From Formicarius rufipectus (taxonomy: Eukaryota; Chordata; Aves; Passeriformes; Formicariidae), in the NCBI GenBank assembly GCA_013399695.1, contig VXAU01004427.1, forward strand, positions 62,001 to 126,000: a stretch of 64,000 bases of DNA. Reading direction: 5' to 3'. Numbering within the stretch: the first letter of the stretch is position 1; every line of letters begins with the position of its first letter. Below, piece after piece: positions 1 through 10,540 of the stretch. The position numbers were made by a program, and so were the translations under genes. The notes below the pieces were generated by a model. That model was not told the DNA's origin. It made no database searches and saw only the letters and a list, made by a program, of their open reading frames with translations.

Positions 1-810
1 GTAAGGTCCTACTCTTCCAGTTGATATTGTGTTAATCAAACAATCTTCAGGGTGGAAGACAAAAGAGTGGGGGAAAAGGAAGGTCTAGTAAGTACCCTAC
101 TAAGGACAAATGCAGGAGCAAAGACTCAAACTCCAAGAAAAACATAAATATACCTTTTAGAAAAGTGGATGCTGAAGGAGGATACAGGATGATACAGTGA
201 GTACAGCACTGTGAATACTTCTGCTAAAATGAGACTTGCTAGAATTAATCAGCAAGGGGTATTTCAAGGTTATGAAGGACTCTAACATTGCTGAAATAAG
301 ACAACTGGTGCCAGTATACCCAAATAGGACAACTATTTCATTACAGAGCTTTGAGTCAACTTAGTTTAAGTCACTGGAGTAGAAAAAACAAAACCTCTGT
401 TGGAGCTAACAGCCTTTCCTGGGCAGAAGTTGTAGGAATCTCCAGACTGTGAGATATGCACCACCACGGAGCAAAACTCCGAAAAGTTACTTCAGGCAAC
501 ACAAGGTGTACAAAGGCTACAGAGCTCTACTCATGTGACACTGGACAAGTTACAGAGATTACTGTAATTCCCATAAAGAGCAAGTGTTCACTTCTCCCCC
601 CCTCCACATTTACAAAAATGGAATAGCTTTCCTGCTTTACAATCCTGGTACTGTTCCTAGAAGAAAAAAATGCTCAGTCTTCTCTGTTGGTAAAGAAATG
701 ATAAAAAACACTATAAGCCATACTCTAAAGACAAAATGACTGAAAAGACTTTGAGAAACAAAGTTTTCTAAACTTAGGAAAATAGGCACATAGATATATA
801 ACTAAAATGG

Positions 811-823
811 CTCCATCTACTGG
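811..823 (-). promoter_or_regulatory. CTCF-like core motif
   Basis: The sequence ctccatctactgg resembles the reverse complement of the CTCF core (consensus CCASYAGRKGGCR), with an a where a c is usual. It is followed by ttaaaatacg. The same layout recurs near 38987, so both could derive from one old repeat family. Only the short motif is seen; occupancy is inference. Confidence 0.2.
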
Positions 824-2918
824 TTAAAATACGCATTTTCTTTGTTATGACGCGCACTCTACTGCAGCAGAATTAATTCCCAGTGAAACAAGAAACTCTG
901 AGGGTAACAAGCACAAACTAACACAAGACTCTTAGACAAGTAATTCCTTCTAATAACCACTGAGACATGCTGGCAAGGTAGACTTGAGACGCTTGCATAA
1001 TTAATGTTAAGTCTCAATAATACAAAAAGGAGCTTCTAAAATGTCAGGGCTGATGTTTAAACACAAATGCTGTGCTTTGTTAAAAATAACGTAGTACTTT
1101 CACCTACTGGTAATTGTGCAAATGTAAATTTAGAAATACGTATTTAAGAATACTGTAGGATCATCTGTAGCAGAATCTAAAGTCACACTTCTGCATCCAG
1201 ACATTCATCTACAGGGTTAAGGACTACATGGTCCTCACACTAACTCCATCTGCTTATGTACAAAAACCTCATTTGAGCCTCACTATTCATAACACTATTT
1301 CAAAATATTAGCTGGACAGCTACCTTCATTTTAGCAAAATTTTGAAATCTTTATCATTCCATAAAAGAACAGCAGTATTATTTGGAGACCCTCTCTAGCT
1401 AAGTTCAAGTATATTCAAAAGTTATCCTCTGTCTTTTAACAATCACTAGCTATAGAGCAGTTCTGCTTACTAAGTACTACTACTACTTCAGGGCCACTAA
1501 AGGTCATGTGCAACAGATATGCCTGTGTAAGGGACATCAATATTCAAAGGCAAACAACAATCCTGATGACATGTCAAAAGTCACCTGCAGAAGCAGATCA
1601 ATCACATGGATATAAAGCAACAACTACTCAGCTTGGTACACCCTACAGTTTATTTTGGACAGCAAATAGAACTATTACAATGAGGCTGAATGAAAGTTCT
1701 CAAGTAACACACTGAGTTTTTGACAGCCATAGTAACTTTTCAAGAACTCCAGAAGACTGCCAGACATGCACATAACAGCAGCTCACAATACGCTAATCCA
1801 GAGGCCCGCTACACAGAGCAAGCTGCACGAGGTATACACCAGATCCAAACAGCACAACACAGAAAAGCAGCTTGTCTCTCCAAAGTCATAGATTCAAATC
1901 TGCAAGGCTGTCAAGCTAGTACAATTCTCTCTGATCAGGGCTATTCAGCTGGGGTACTGCCACACAACTGTAACTGTACTGCTTTAACTTGTGCAGAGCA
2001 TGTGTTCAGCCAGATGCCACAAACTTGTGGGGGAGGAGAGTTTCCTGCACAGTCCTCAATTATGCAGTACAAACATACCCTCAGTTGCCCTTGTCCAGCC
2101 AAAAAGGGAACACACCAGTTAGAGCTCACTATGCTAATATGAAAGAAATTCATATGCACCAGCATAATACTCTTCAGAGACCTGTCATTTGACTTACTAT
2201 CACAAAACCCCATGTCAAGTAAGAAGGCAGCAAAGGAGGGTGCCTGTATCTTACTTGATAATGTGCATGCACTGCTGTTAAAAAAATAAAAAGCAGCAGC
2301 CAACCACATAGCCACTTCAGAAAAAGCACAGGGACACTCATGCCCTCTTCAGTGAGATATGGCAGACCACAGTACTTTACTGCTTTGATTACAAAAGCCA
2401 GAAGGAGAAGCCTGGAAATATGCCCTTCTCCAACAGAACTCCTTTCAGTTCAGTCATCATCTACAGCAGAATTAGTGATAAAAACAGATGTGTTTCATTG
2501 AAAGAAAAAGACACAAGCCCTTTAATTAGCAATACTGCATGGTCTACAACCTTGTGAACATTTTTATATACATGAAATAGTATCAAATACCAAAGGAAAA
2601 AAAGTTTCCATCCACCTTTTTTTTTTCTTTTTAAGATAACAAAGTATTTTGAAAATATTACCTGCAAAACACCTAGACAAAGAACTGCAATATACTTGCC
2701 TTTAAATGCTACTTAGAGCTGTTGCAAAGAAGCCCACCAAACTACATGGCAATAAACAAGAAAATGACAGAAGCTAGACCCTAGAACTATGATTACTGGT
2801 ACACAGTATCACGCATTTTAATACCATTACTGTAACTGTCAAACTCACTAGTGTATAGAAAACAAACTACCCTGTTTCACTCCTATTTAAACAAACTCAA
2901 CAGGAATTACCATAAGTA

Positions 2919-2950
2919 GCTGTTGAGGGAAGAGGAAAAACAAGACAAGC
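2919..2950 (-). other. Strong minus-strand splice-acceptor-like signal
   Basis: Read on the minus strand, a pyrimidine run of about 25 bases ends in ctcaacag, directly followed by ctacttatgg. This is a high-quality acceptor by eye. No good donor follows closely, so it would fit a terminal exon. The minus strand carries an AATAAA (tttatt on the plus strand) near 1650, but many such hexamers occur by chance. It lies downstream, in the minus sense, of the CpG island. Transcription is inferred, not shown. Confidence 0.2.
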
Positions 2951-3068
2951 ATACAACAACTCCTCCTTACACTCTCACAGCCTCCAGACTTCCTGAGGCT
3001 GTTGCTCATCTATTTACAAACCTCAACATATCTGTCTTCCAATGCTTGCCCAACCTTCCCTTAAGTCC

Positions 3069-3101
3069 ATACTTATTATGTATACATTCTATAATAAGTA
3101 T
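3069..3101. repeat. Perfect 11-bp inverted repeat (hairpin)
   Basis: Arms atacttattat (3069-3079) and ataataagtat (3091-3101) are exact reverse complements around an 11-base loop that contains gtatac. The arms are AT-rich, so thermal stability is modest. Function is unknown; no flanking element explains it. Confidence 0.75.
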
Positions 3102-3746
3102 ACCTGTGAATCCCTACACTGAGTGAAGAATCACCTTCTTTTGTTTGTTCTGAACTAAGCACCTAACTCTGATTTGACTGTGTGCCTCCGCTTCTATGGT
3201 CACCTACTCTCTCTCTCCAAAGGAGTTTTACAGACCCTTACTGTGTCACTGCTCCATCATCTCTACTAGGCTGACAAGTCATAGACCATTGAATCCATTC
3301 TCATATTTGAACTAATTCAGATTTTTTTGTCCTTTAGTGAAGGCTTTCCAGTAATACTGCATCTTTTCTAAGACGAGGGGCAGAACAGCTTAAAGTATTA
3401 AAGGTATGAGAGAGCCATGGATTTATGCAGTTCCATGTCTTTTTCCTACTGTATTCTCTAGTCATCCCAGATGATCAATTGCTCTCTAGTTGTAATAACT
3501 ATCAGGTATTTGCTTCACCTCCCATTTCCAACCTTAATGTACACATTGCCACCAAGCAGGTTCCTCAAAATACCAGTCTTAAACATCTGATGATTCTCTT
3601 CTTTAAGACTGGACCTAAAATACAAAACAAGTAAGGTTAAAGGATATTTTATACTTTTGATTTAATAAATGGAGGGGGAGGGGAGCATGTGACTGACAGG
3701 AGTGCTCCTCCACATGAGAGGCACCAGAACTTAACTCATTACATAC

Positions 3747-3774
3747 CTAATACTATATGACCACAGAAACAACA
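3747..3774 (-). other. Candidate 28-nt minus-strand micro-exon
   Basis: On the minus strand a 25-base pyrimidine-rich tract ends in ccttcctccag. It is followed by 28 bases and then a consensus-like donor, ttag|gtatgt. Both splice signals are unusually good for so short an interval. The segment is open in two frames; in one it would read CCFCGHIVL. It lies between the CpG-island donor at 5903 and the acceptor at 2919, in the right order for one minus-strand transcript. A chance coincidence of signals remains quite possible in 64 kb. Confidence 0.22.
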
Positions 3775-5741
3775 CTGGAGGAAGGAAAAAAAGGAAATTT
3801 CAGGGAGTTCTTTGTTTGAGTATGCTTCTGTATTTTTAAGCCACAGCACTGAAGTTCTCAGATTTGATTCACACTTTGATTCACAAAGTCCTTTCATCTT
3901 ACTGAGATGTTTATTTCCGAAAAAGCTATGCACATGTAAGCAGTTTCAGCAAGCTTTGCTAGCAGGAAGGTGGCTTGTATTACCAAGAAACAAGGATTAG
4001 AAAAATTAAGTCAAACTGTATTGTCAAAAATACTTGTATTTTAGATTAAGTAGCTCTTGTATATTTAGAATTACACCTAATACAAAAACCCACAATAAAT
4101 CCAATACTGCTATACTGTGGAATTGCCAAAGATCAGCATGTCCTGTCTTTTCTGTGAGCCATTTACTTCATGTATTATCCACAGAAGTTTCTTCTTTCCA
4201 GTTCCCACCAATCCTTCTGTCCTCTCACTTTTCAAATCATTTCAGTTTTGCCTCAGCTGGAGTTACCTCTCGAGTACACTTTGGCACCCAGGTCAGGTGT
4301 TGCTGTTGCAAGGAAGCCAACTTGGACCACTCCACTGAGCACCTCTGTTCAAAACACCTACCCCAAAAATGACAATGCAGTAGTACAGCAGCTTTTGCAT
4401 CCATCCCCAAACCTCCTAACTAACTTCTGTTAAAACAGAACCTAATGACTCCTTCCAGGTCCAACAGATGTGCTCAGGGCACACCGATTTTCCTATCTGC
4501 AATCCTCTTTTTGTTTGGATTCACCTGAGGGCAACCATTACCACTTTCCACTTTAACCCTACATTTGAAGCCTAGAGTTCTTCCAACTCACTCCACACAA
4601 AGCCTAGCACCTCTTTACGAGGTGGGAGCCTTCTCCTGCCAGCTCAGAAGAGATACCTCAAACAGGCACAGACGTTTTACCATGAATGAAACCTACGAAG
4701 CAGTCTGCTCTTCCCCAGAATATCTGGAACAATCTAACATGAATTGGGAATACGCCTTTTTGGGGTAGTGACAAGGTGGAGAAGCCGTCTGGAATAGGTG
4801 CGCAAAACCTTCAGAGGGGAGCACCAACACTGACTGCTGAAGTCAACTTACAGAGATTGTAACATTTGCAAAATTCATGGACCTTTGAACCACTAAGTTA
4901 TCAACGCTTCTGCTATAACAAAGGAAAAACACACTGAACATACTGATGTCACAGGAAGCGAGCACTTCATTAGACTGCCAATTTTATCAAATGTGACTCA
5001 AGTCTCCCCTTGAAGAATAACGGAAAGAAGATGAAACTCGTGTGTTTTCAGCGTTACTTCTCTGTCACAGCACTCTCAGTGTTACAAACTTCACATCCTC
5101 CTCTTCGGGCACTGAAGACAAGTTGTTGTGTGACACCTTTCTGGAAAAGGCCCTGAAGGCGAACATCAGAGTAAAAGCTCAGAGGCTCATTAACAAAATC
5201 CAGACCTTGAGTCATCTGAGGGGAGGGGAATTACAACCGTAGAACCACATGTATTTTTCAGTAGCACAGGAAGTAAGGCAACACATGCCTGCTTTACTGA
5301 GCCGCCGGCCCGGGAAGGAAACGAGCCCAAGCTCCGCAGTTTTACCCATCTCCGCCCGACCGGGGGGGGACCGACCCCAGGGTCACAAATCCCCCTGCGG
5401 GTCGGCGGGCGAGGGGGAGCGCTCCGCTGGCCATGTGTGCGCATTTCTCCCTCGCCCAGGAACTCGTCAGCGAGCGGGGCAGGCAGAAAGGCGAGGCCAG
5501 GGGCGGCCGCGCCGCCCACCGCCGGCACCAGCCCCGCGGGGCTCTCACAAAGGAAAGCGAAGGGGGGCTGTGGGGGAATTCGGGGCTGTCGCGGCCGCCG
5601 AGCCCTCGGAGCGCTCGGAGTCCGCAGCCGAACAAAAGGCGGGGGCTGAAGGCGGCGGGGGGGGGCACGGCCACGCGGCCGGCATGCGGGCACGCCTGGC
5701 GAGAGCGGCCGGTATGGACCCCCCCAGCCACGGCCCGGGGG

Positions 5742-5798
5742 CCGGGCACACACCGCGGGGCACACCGCGGCTCGGGGACCGGGCACACACCGCGGGGC
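5742..5798. repeat. 37-bp-period direct repeat in CpG island
   Basis: The 19-base unit ccgggcacacaccgcgggg occurs at 5742-5760 and again at 5779-5797. A shortened copy (gcacaccgcgg) lies between them at 5760-5770. It is a small GC-rich tandem duplication downstream, in the minus sense, of the putative first exon. Such repeats are prone to assembly error and copy-number variation. Confidence 0.8.
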
Positions 5799-5902
5799 TC
5801 CCCGTCGCTCCCCGCCCACAGGAGCCGAGCGGGACAGCCCTCCGCACAGCGCCGCCCGCCCCGCGGCGGCCCCTTTGTGCGCCCCCCGCCGCCCCGCGTT
5901 AC

Positions 5903-5924
5903 CGTGGTGAGCAGCGGCCTCATC
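5903..5924 (-). other. Possible end of a minus-strand first exon with donor site
   Basis: Immediately after the N gap, the minus strand reads gatgaggccgctgctcacca followed by cg and then gtaacg. There is an ATG at 5923-5921, seven codons (MRPLLTT), and a plausible donor at 5902-5901 in phase 0. The start could instead lie within the gap, with another frame used, or the exon may be non-coding. I do not recognise the peptide. Position at the CpG-island centre and next to the promoter motifs at 6033-6105 supports a first exon. Confidence 0.3.
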
Positions 5925-6032
5925 NNNNNNNNNNNNNNNNNNNNNNNNNNNNNNNNNNNNNNNNNNNNNNNNNNNNNNNNNNNNNNNNNNNNNNNNNNNN
6001 NNNNNNNNNNNNNNNNNNNNNNNNNNNNNNNN
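5925..6032. other. Assembly gap (108 N)
   Basis: A run of 108 undetermined bases sits in the middle of the CpG island. GC-rich first exons and promoters are the classic drop-out sites of short-read bird assemblies. True gap size is unknown. It probably hides the minus-strand transcription start. Confidence 1.
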
Positions 6033-6105
6033 GCCCCGCCCCGCCCCCCGCGCCAATGGGAGTCCGCACAGCGCCCGCCCTGCCCCGCCCAGACACGCCC
6101 CGCCC
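6033..6105. promoter_or_regulatory. GC boxes and CCAAT box
   Basis: Clustered ccgccc/cgcccc elements resembling SP/KLF sites occur at 6036-6048, 6075-6080, 6084-6090 and 6097-6105. A good NF-Y type CCAAT box (gcgccaatggg, CCAAT at 6053-6057) lies among them. It lies about 130 bases above the putative minus-strand ATG and about 225 bases before the plus-strand ATG at 6279, compatible with a promoter firing either way. Binding is inferred from motif match. Confidence 0.6.
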
Positions 6106-6118
6106 GGCGCGGGCCCCC

Positions 6119-6156
6119 GGGGGACGGGGATGGGGACCGGGATGGGGATGGGGGGG
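6119..6156 (+). promoter_or_regulatory. G-quadruplex-type G-run tract
   Basis: Six runs of three to seven G (6119-6123, 6126-6129, 6132-6135, 6139-6141, 6144-6147, 6150-6156) are separated by loops of two or three bases. This fits the canonical four-run quadruplex rule several times over. It lies between the CCAAT/GC-box cluster and the YY1-like element, on the plus strand. Folding and effect on transcription are inference. Confidence 0.65.
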
Positions 6157-6275
6157 AGGATGGCGATGGGGCGGCGCGCACGGTCCCGCGAGGAGCCGCG
6201 TGGCGGGACCGGCTCCTCGCGCCCCGGCCGCTTCCCACGCCGGGATCCCCGACGGCAGCAAAGTGCTCGATTCCC

Positions 6276-6287
6276 AAGATGGAGCGG
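6276..6287 (+). promoter_or_regulatory. YY1-like element overlapping an ATG
   Basis: The sequence aagatggagcgg is close to the YY1 initiator/5'-UTR motif AAGATGGCGGC and contains the ATG at 6279-6281. YY1 sites of this orientation typically lie just downstream of transcription starts in CpG-island promoters, which supports plus-strand initiation nearby. Confidence 0.4.
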
Positions 6288-6332
6288 CGCCCCCCGTCCG
6301 TGAGGGCAGCGAGCTGCCGGCTCTGCCCGTGA
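6279..6332 (+). CDS. Possible first coding exon or short uORF, plus strand
   Basis: The ATG has a good start context (caag before, g after) and lies in the YY1-like element. Unspliced, it gives a 17-residue peptide ending at 6332 (MERRPPSVRAASCRLCP). Alternatively a donor-like gtgagg at 6300 would end a seven-codon exon (MERRPPS) in phase 0. I recognise neither product. No matching downstream exon could be found by eye. It may equally be 5' UTR of an unidentified or non-coding RNA. Confidence 0.2.
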   Translation: MERRPPSVRAASCRLCP

Positions 6333-6353
6333 CTACGGCTGTGTGACGCTGCC

Positions 6354-6409
6354 CTTTCTTTTCATTTCTTCTTGTCTTTTTTAATTTTTTTTGATTTTTT
6401 TTTTTTTTT
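6354..6409. repeat. T-rich low-complexity tract
   Basis: An interrupted T-run (longest 15) lies directly after the CpG island, with occasional a, g and c. It marks the sharp fall from GC-rich to AT-rich sequence. It could serve as a pyrimidine tract, but no convincing acceptor follows. Confidence 0.8.
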
Positions 6410-9400
6410 GACACTCTTCGCACTTGCTGGTAACTTCTGCCAAGTTTTTACTACTCACGCTGAAATTTTCCATGCCAGGTGCCTGCCTCGGGCTGATTTT
6501 TTTTTTCTTTTTTTAAAGTAAGCAAAATAATTCAGTCATTTCCAAAAATAATGTTATTTGACCTTGTGTAAATATTCCAACAATCCTTTATTCAAAAGGC
6601 CTGGGAGTGTGTTGGGGGGGAGAGTAGTGTCAAGGTTGCGTTTTCAGCAACCCCATAAAACTTCGCTCTGCTGAAAATTTTTAGAAAGAAACATCTGTTT
6701 ACACTTGTCTACTCGAGATACCTTCGCCTTGTCTGCCTCTGTGAAGATGACACCCTCCTCGGGCGTATTTGGTTGTGAAACACCTTGTGCTGAAGGGACT
6801 GAACATCCGCACATAGCAGGTGAACCATCCCTTTACACTTCCTCTCCTTGAGGACATGCTCACATCGCCCTGGGGCTCCTCCTTCTAACAACATCCACTA
6901 CGGTTTGGGGGGGAATTGCATGCTGTGGCCCCTTTTTCCACCCTGACACCCTGCCTGGCCTGAGGAGAAGGCAGCCTTTTTTTCCCAGGGCTTTGGACTG
7001 AGCCATCAGTGAAGCTCTAATATCATAAGCTCAAGAAGCTGATGGGCACCAGGGATGCAGAGAGGCCATGCAGCTCCATACCATGTGTAATACAGCAAAT
7101 TCCCTGCACCACTTTCAGGATGCTTTGGGCTTAGTGCTCATTTGTTACATACACTGTCTGAGCTCTGAATGGCTGGGAAACATCAGGAAGAAAATAGCAG
7201 CGACTTCAGAGCAGGACCAATCCCAGCCTGACTTATGAAAAATGGCAAAGGCTGGAGGCATTTGATGAGAAGCACAGAGGTTTCAGGATCAGACCAGGAT
7301 CACAGGAGATGTGGTGTAAAGGGGAAGCCAGGCAGACTGGTGTAGATACAATACATCCAAGACACATCAAGGCAAGGGGATCAGAACTGAATCTGGGTCT
7401 CAAACAAGCCCTGTCAAATGGAGATAGGAGAGCTGCTGATAAAATCAGCTGCTGCTTTGGAAGCAGCAAATGAAAGGAATGCATGCATCAACAAACACTC
7501 TGCTGGACTAAGAGCACTATAAAAGGAGGCTCTACAGAGCCTACAGACAAAAATGTAAACCTGGCTGTAGAGGCAAAGCAGGCCTGTCGCTCTGCTTACC
7601 AGCAGGAGGCTCAGCACAGCCTCAGAGACCCGGTAGTTCTGGAGGTTGGCCAGAGGAGTGAAAGGCTCCAAACCTTTGTCTGAGCATGGGCAGGAACAAC
7701 AGGTTGGTGACCAGTAGCCCCTTCAAAGCTTTCCAAGAAAGGCACTGGCAGAGCCAGATCAGTCTGCAGAGGAAATGAGCTTGCTGTTTCTCTGAACAGA
7801 AGCAAATGCTGTGGAGGGAACAGCAGGTGCACACATGGTTGGATGGCACTGGGCACAGATGCAATCCTGGCCATAAGGCCAGAGCTCCTGACTCATACAA
7901 CTTGGAGGAAGCTTTCAAATGAAGGACTCTGCATGGGCCTACATTAGGTCTCTATAAATGTACTTTGAGGAACTCAGTGTAAGTTACACCTGGCAGTTGT
8001 TCTGAGGACATGAAGAAAGGCAAGCTGCATGGAACTGATTGAACAGGGAGCAATCTTAAGACTCTTCAGTCAAAGATTATGACATGGATCAGTTCTCAGC
8101 TGAGTTTGAATGGGTAGTAGACAGAAATAAAGCACTGTGCACATCCACCACAAAATAAAGAGGATAAAAAGGACGTTGATACACCTGCAGTATTACTGTG
8201 ACCTATTCAATCCTTTCCTCTTCCAAGAGCAGTACTGACAGACTTTCAACACAGATAAACGATTGAAAATGGTCTGGTACAAGACAGCATGGGTATAATA
8301 GGGAGGGATTGTAACTTTAGGTCCCACATAATTGGTGCCAGATATGTGTCTTTGGAAAGGATATTGCAGAGATCCTTTATTGCTATTGGGATAAACACAA
8401 CCCATCTTCTTGAGCACAAAACTTCTCCGTTCTCTGGGGACTCAATCCAGAGAACGGTAATATCTAAAGCAGGACTTCCCGTAATGTGCAGTGAACTACA
8501 GTATTTAGTGAGGTTTCTCATGGGACAGCAGATGGAGAGTTTCTTAAAATTCAGTCAGAGTGAAAAGAATGTTTAGTCCATCAAAAAGGAGCCTACTGAC
8601 ATAAATGCTAGTTAGATTTTGGCATAAAAGGATGTTGCATTTCCATTATCCACTTGATCTCTGAAGAGGGGTTCTGAAGAGGGCTCTCTGATGAGATGCT
8701 CTAGCAATTTTTGTCCTGGCATTAAAGCTTACCCAATGGACAAATCAAGGTTTAACAGGGTTGTAGAGCCCAGCATTCATTCACCATACTTCCTTTGCAA
8801 CTATACTGAGAACAATATCTCCAGGTGAACACACAGTCATTTGCTGAGCTGAAAAACTTGTTTGCTCACTGCATTCCATCTGGTCACCTTATGTATATAG
8901 CAGAAAAGGCCAAACTAGCTTCCCCATGCCATGCTGCCTGAGTGAAGAGAAAGTGATGCCGCTGTTCATAAGAAGTTGACCAGAACTTCAAAACATTCAA
9001 AAACATAGCAAACCTTCTAGAAGCTATTACTGAAATAGAAGCAGGTCAGCTTTGTCCTTATGAGCGTAAGTGAAACTGTCACTCACACAGGAGACGCTTC
9101 ACAGACACGAAAGGAGATGGATAGGGCTCGTGTGGCACTGAAGAAGTGGATCATCAGTATCTTTAATAAGATAATGTACCTGGTCCACCAAGAGTGGCCT
9201 GATGGTGCTTTTCCTCCACTCCTCTTCCTCCCTTTCTTCCCCTCACAACCCCCCACAAACACATTCTTGGACACAAACGGAAGAGGCAGAAATTGTTGGA
9301 TAAGCCAGATCTCTGATTAGGAAACTGCCTGTCTCTTTAGGGCAGCACCATCAGTGTCAGCTTTACACTTTATTCTCCTGCTGTTTAATTTCTTGCCAAC

Positions 9401-10524
9401 TATTAGGCACTTACAGGGCTCAAAGGAAGGAAGCTGGAGGCTGATAAAGGCACCTTCCATCCAGCCTGACACCAGCATCTGATCCACTCCAGTCATCAGC
9501 TGCTCTGGGTAGTATGACCTTTGGCAGGAAGCTACCACAGACCTCATGAACAGGAAGAAAAGATGATATTTGATGGGATAACTGCAACAGCCATTACCTC
9601 TACCAAAGGAGATTCCTCCTCAAGGCTTTTACTGTTAATATGGGCTTTCTTACAGGGTGTCACAGTTTTATTAATGAAAGCATTGGCAACTTTAATGCAA
9701 ACAGTCATGGGTGCAGAAGGAAACAGGCAAGAGAAACATCTGGGTAGGTTGAGAAGGGTGGCTCCCAGTAAAGAAGTGGAGTAAGCTTGGGGAGAAAGAT
9801 GCTGATTTCTTGGGGATCAGATAGGTTAAGCATCAGAGGTTAAAAGGGGAATGAGAAGAAGAAGGGGTAAAGAAAGAAACACACAAACTAGAACTGCCAA
9901 AGGAGAAAGAGGCATTCTGTCTAATGCTCTTAAAGACAAAGTCAAGGGTTTAGCAAAGGAAGACTTGACTGCTGGGAGGCAGATTGTAGCAGAAAAACTG
10001 AAGAGTCTGAGGACCCCTGCCAATGTACTTTCTACATCACAATTGAAAAAATGAAACTTTCTCTTGCATGGTCAACTAAATGCTGCCTTCTTTACATTCT
10101 GGGTACTGGTTTGCCAGGTTCAGACTGAAATAAAGCCAAATACATTGGCAAATAAAGCCAGAAAATGTTCATTTTGAGGATGTCATGCAATACTTAACAT
10201 GTAAAAGAATTACCAGTTGAGGTGTCTAAAATTGGGTGCTGAAGATCAGTTGAAACGCTTGACATTGTTTGGCTAGACATCTGCAAGAGAAAAAATCTCC
10301 CTGTATTTGCGAAAGTTGTCATGAAAGTCAGTGCTTATAAAACACCAATAAAGCTGAATACTAGTAAAAAGCACAAAACAATAGTATCACCCCAGAGCAG
10401 GAAATAATAAGTAAGTATATCCTAAGTCTGCGCAGCTGAAATAAAACACTGAAATACTGAGAAGTTATTCATTAAGTAAATGCTTGCATATTTTCTATGC
10501 TGAATGCAGTATGAATGGTCTGGT

Positions 10525-10540
10525 AAAAAAAAAAAAAAAA
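10525..10540. repeat. Poly-A tract
   Basis: An uninterrupted run of 16 A follows ctggt. The A/C-rich flank (aaacaaacaaagaaaaacc) resembles a decayed simple repeat. No LINE or SINE body is visible upstream. Confidence 0.9.

Larger units (their letters stand above)
1..5240. other. Unique non-coding stretch upstream of the CpG island
   Basis: AT-rich single-copy-looking DNA with no recognised gene. Open frames occur (the longest is 140 codons, at 1720-2142) but they overlap open frames on the other strand and match no family I know. If the CpG island starts a minus-strand transcript, this segment is its first intron and downstream exons. In support, strong minus-strand splice-like signals lie at 3747-3802 and 2919-2950; they are listed separately. 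A CTCF-like core lies at 811-822 and a perfect hairpin at 3069-3101. I saw no CR1 or LTR in it. Confidence 0.6.
5285..6345. promoter_or_regulatory. CpG island, possible bidirectional promoter
   Basis: This is about 1 kb of dense GC and abundant CpG inside otherwise AT-rich DNA, interrupted by an N gap at 5925-6032. It holds GC boxes, a CCAAT box, a G-run tract and a YY1-like element. Long open frames cross it on both strands in several frames. They are Pro/Arg/Gly/Ala-rich, as any stop-poor GC-rich DNA would be, and they run through the Ns, so I do not call them genes. CpG islands of this kind mark promoters of vertebrate genes. Candidate starts face both ways: minus-strand exon end at 5903, plus-strand ATG at 6279. 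The downstream genes cannot be named. Confidence 0.85.

Noticed and set aside
1720..2315. Overlapping 140-codon plus and 124-codon minus frames
   Set aside because: Both strands are open by chance; no domain, start context or splice context is recognisable.
5190..6423. Very long open frames on both strands across the CpG island (up to 365 codons)
   Set aside because: They run through the N gap, exist in nearly every frame, and are Pro/Arg/Gly/Ala-rich as expected from stop-poor GC-rich DNA.
7700..8110. Possible gypsy gag or SCAN-like similarity
   Set aside because: A few scattered residues only; frames are broken and no ordered motif could be found.
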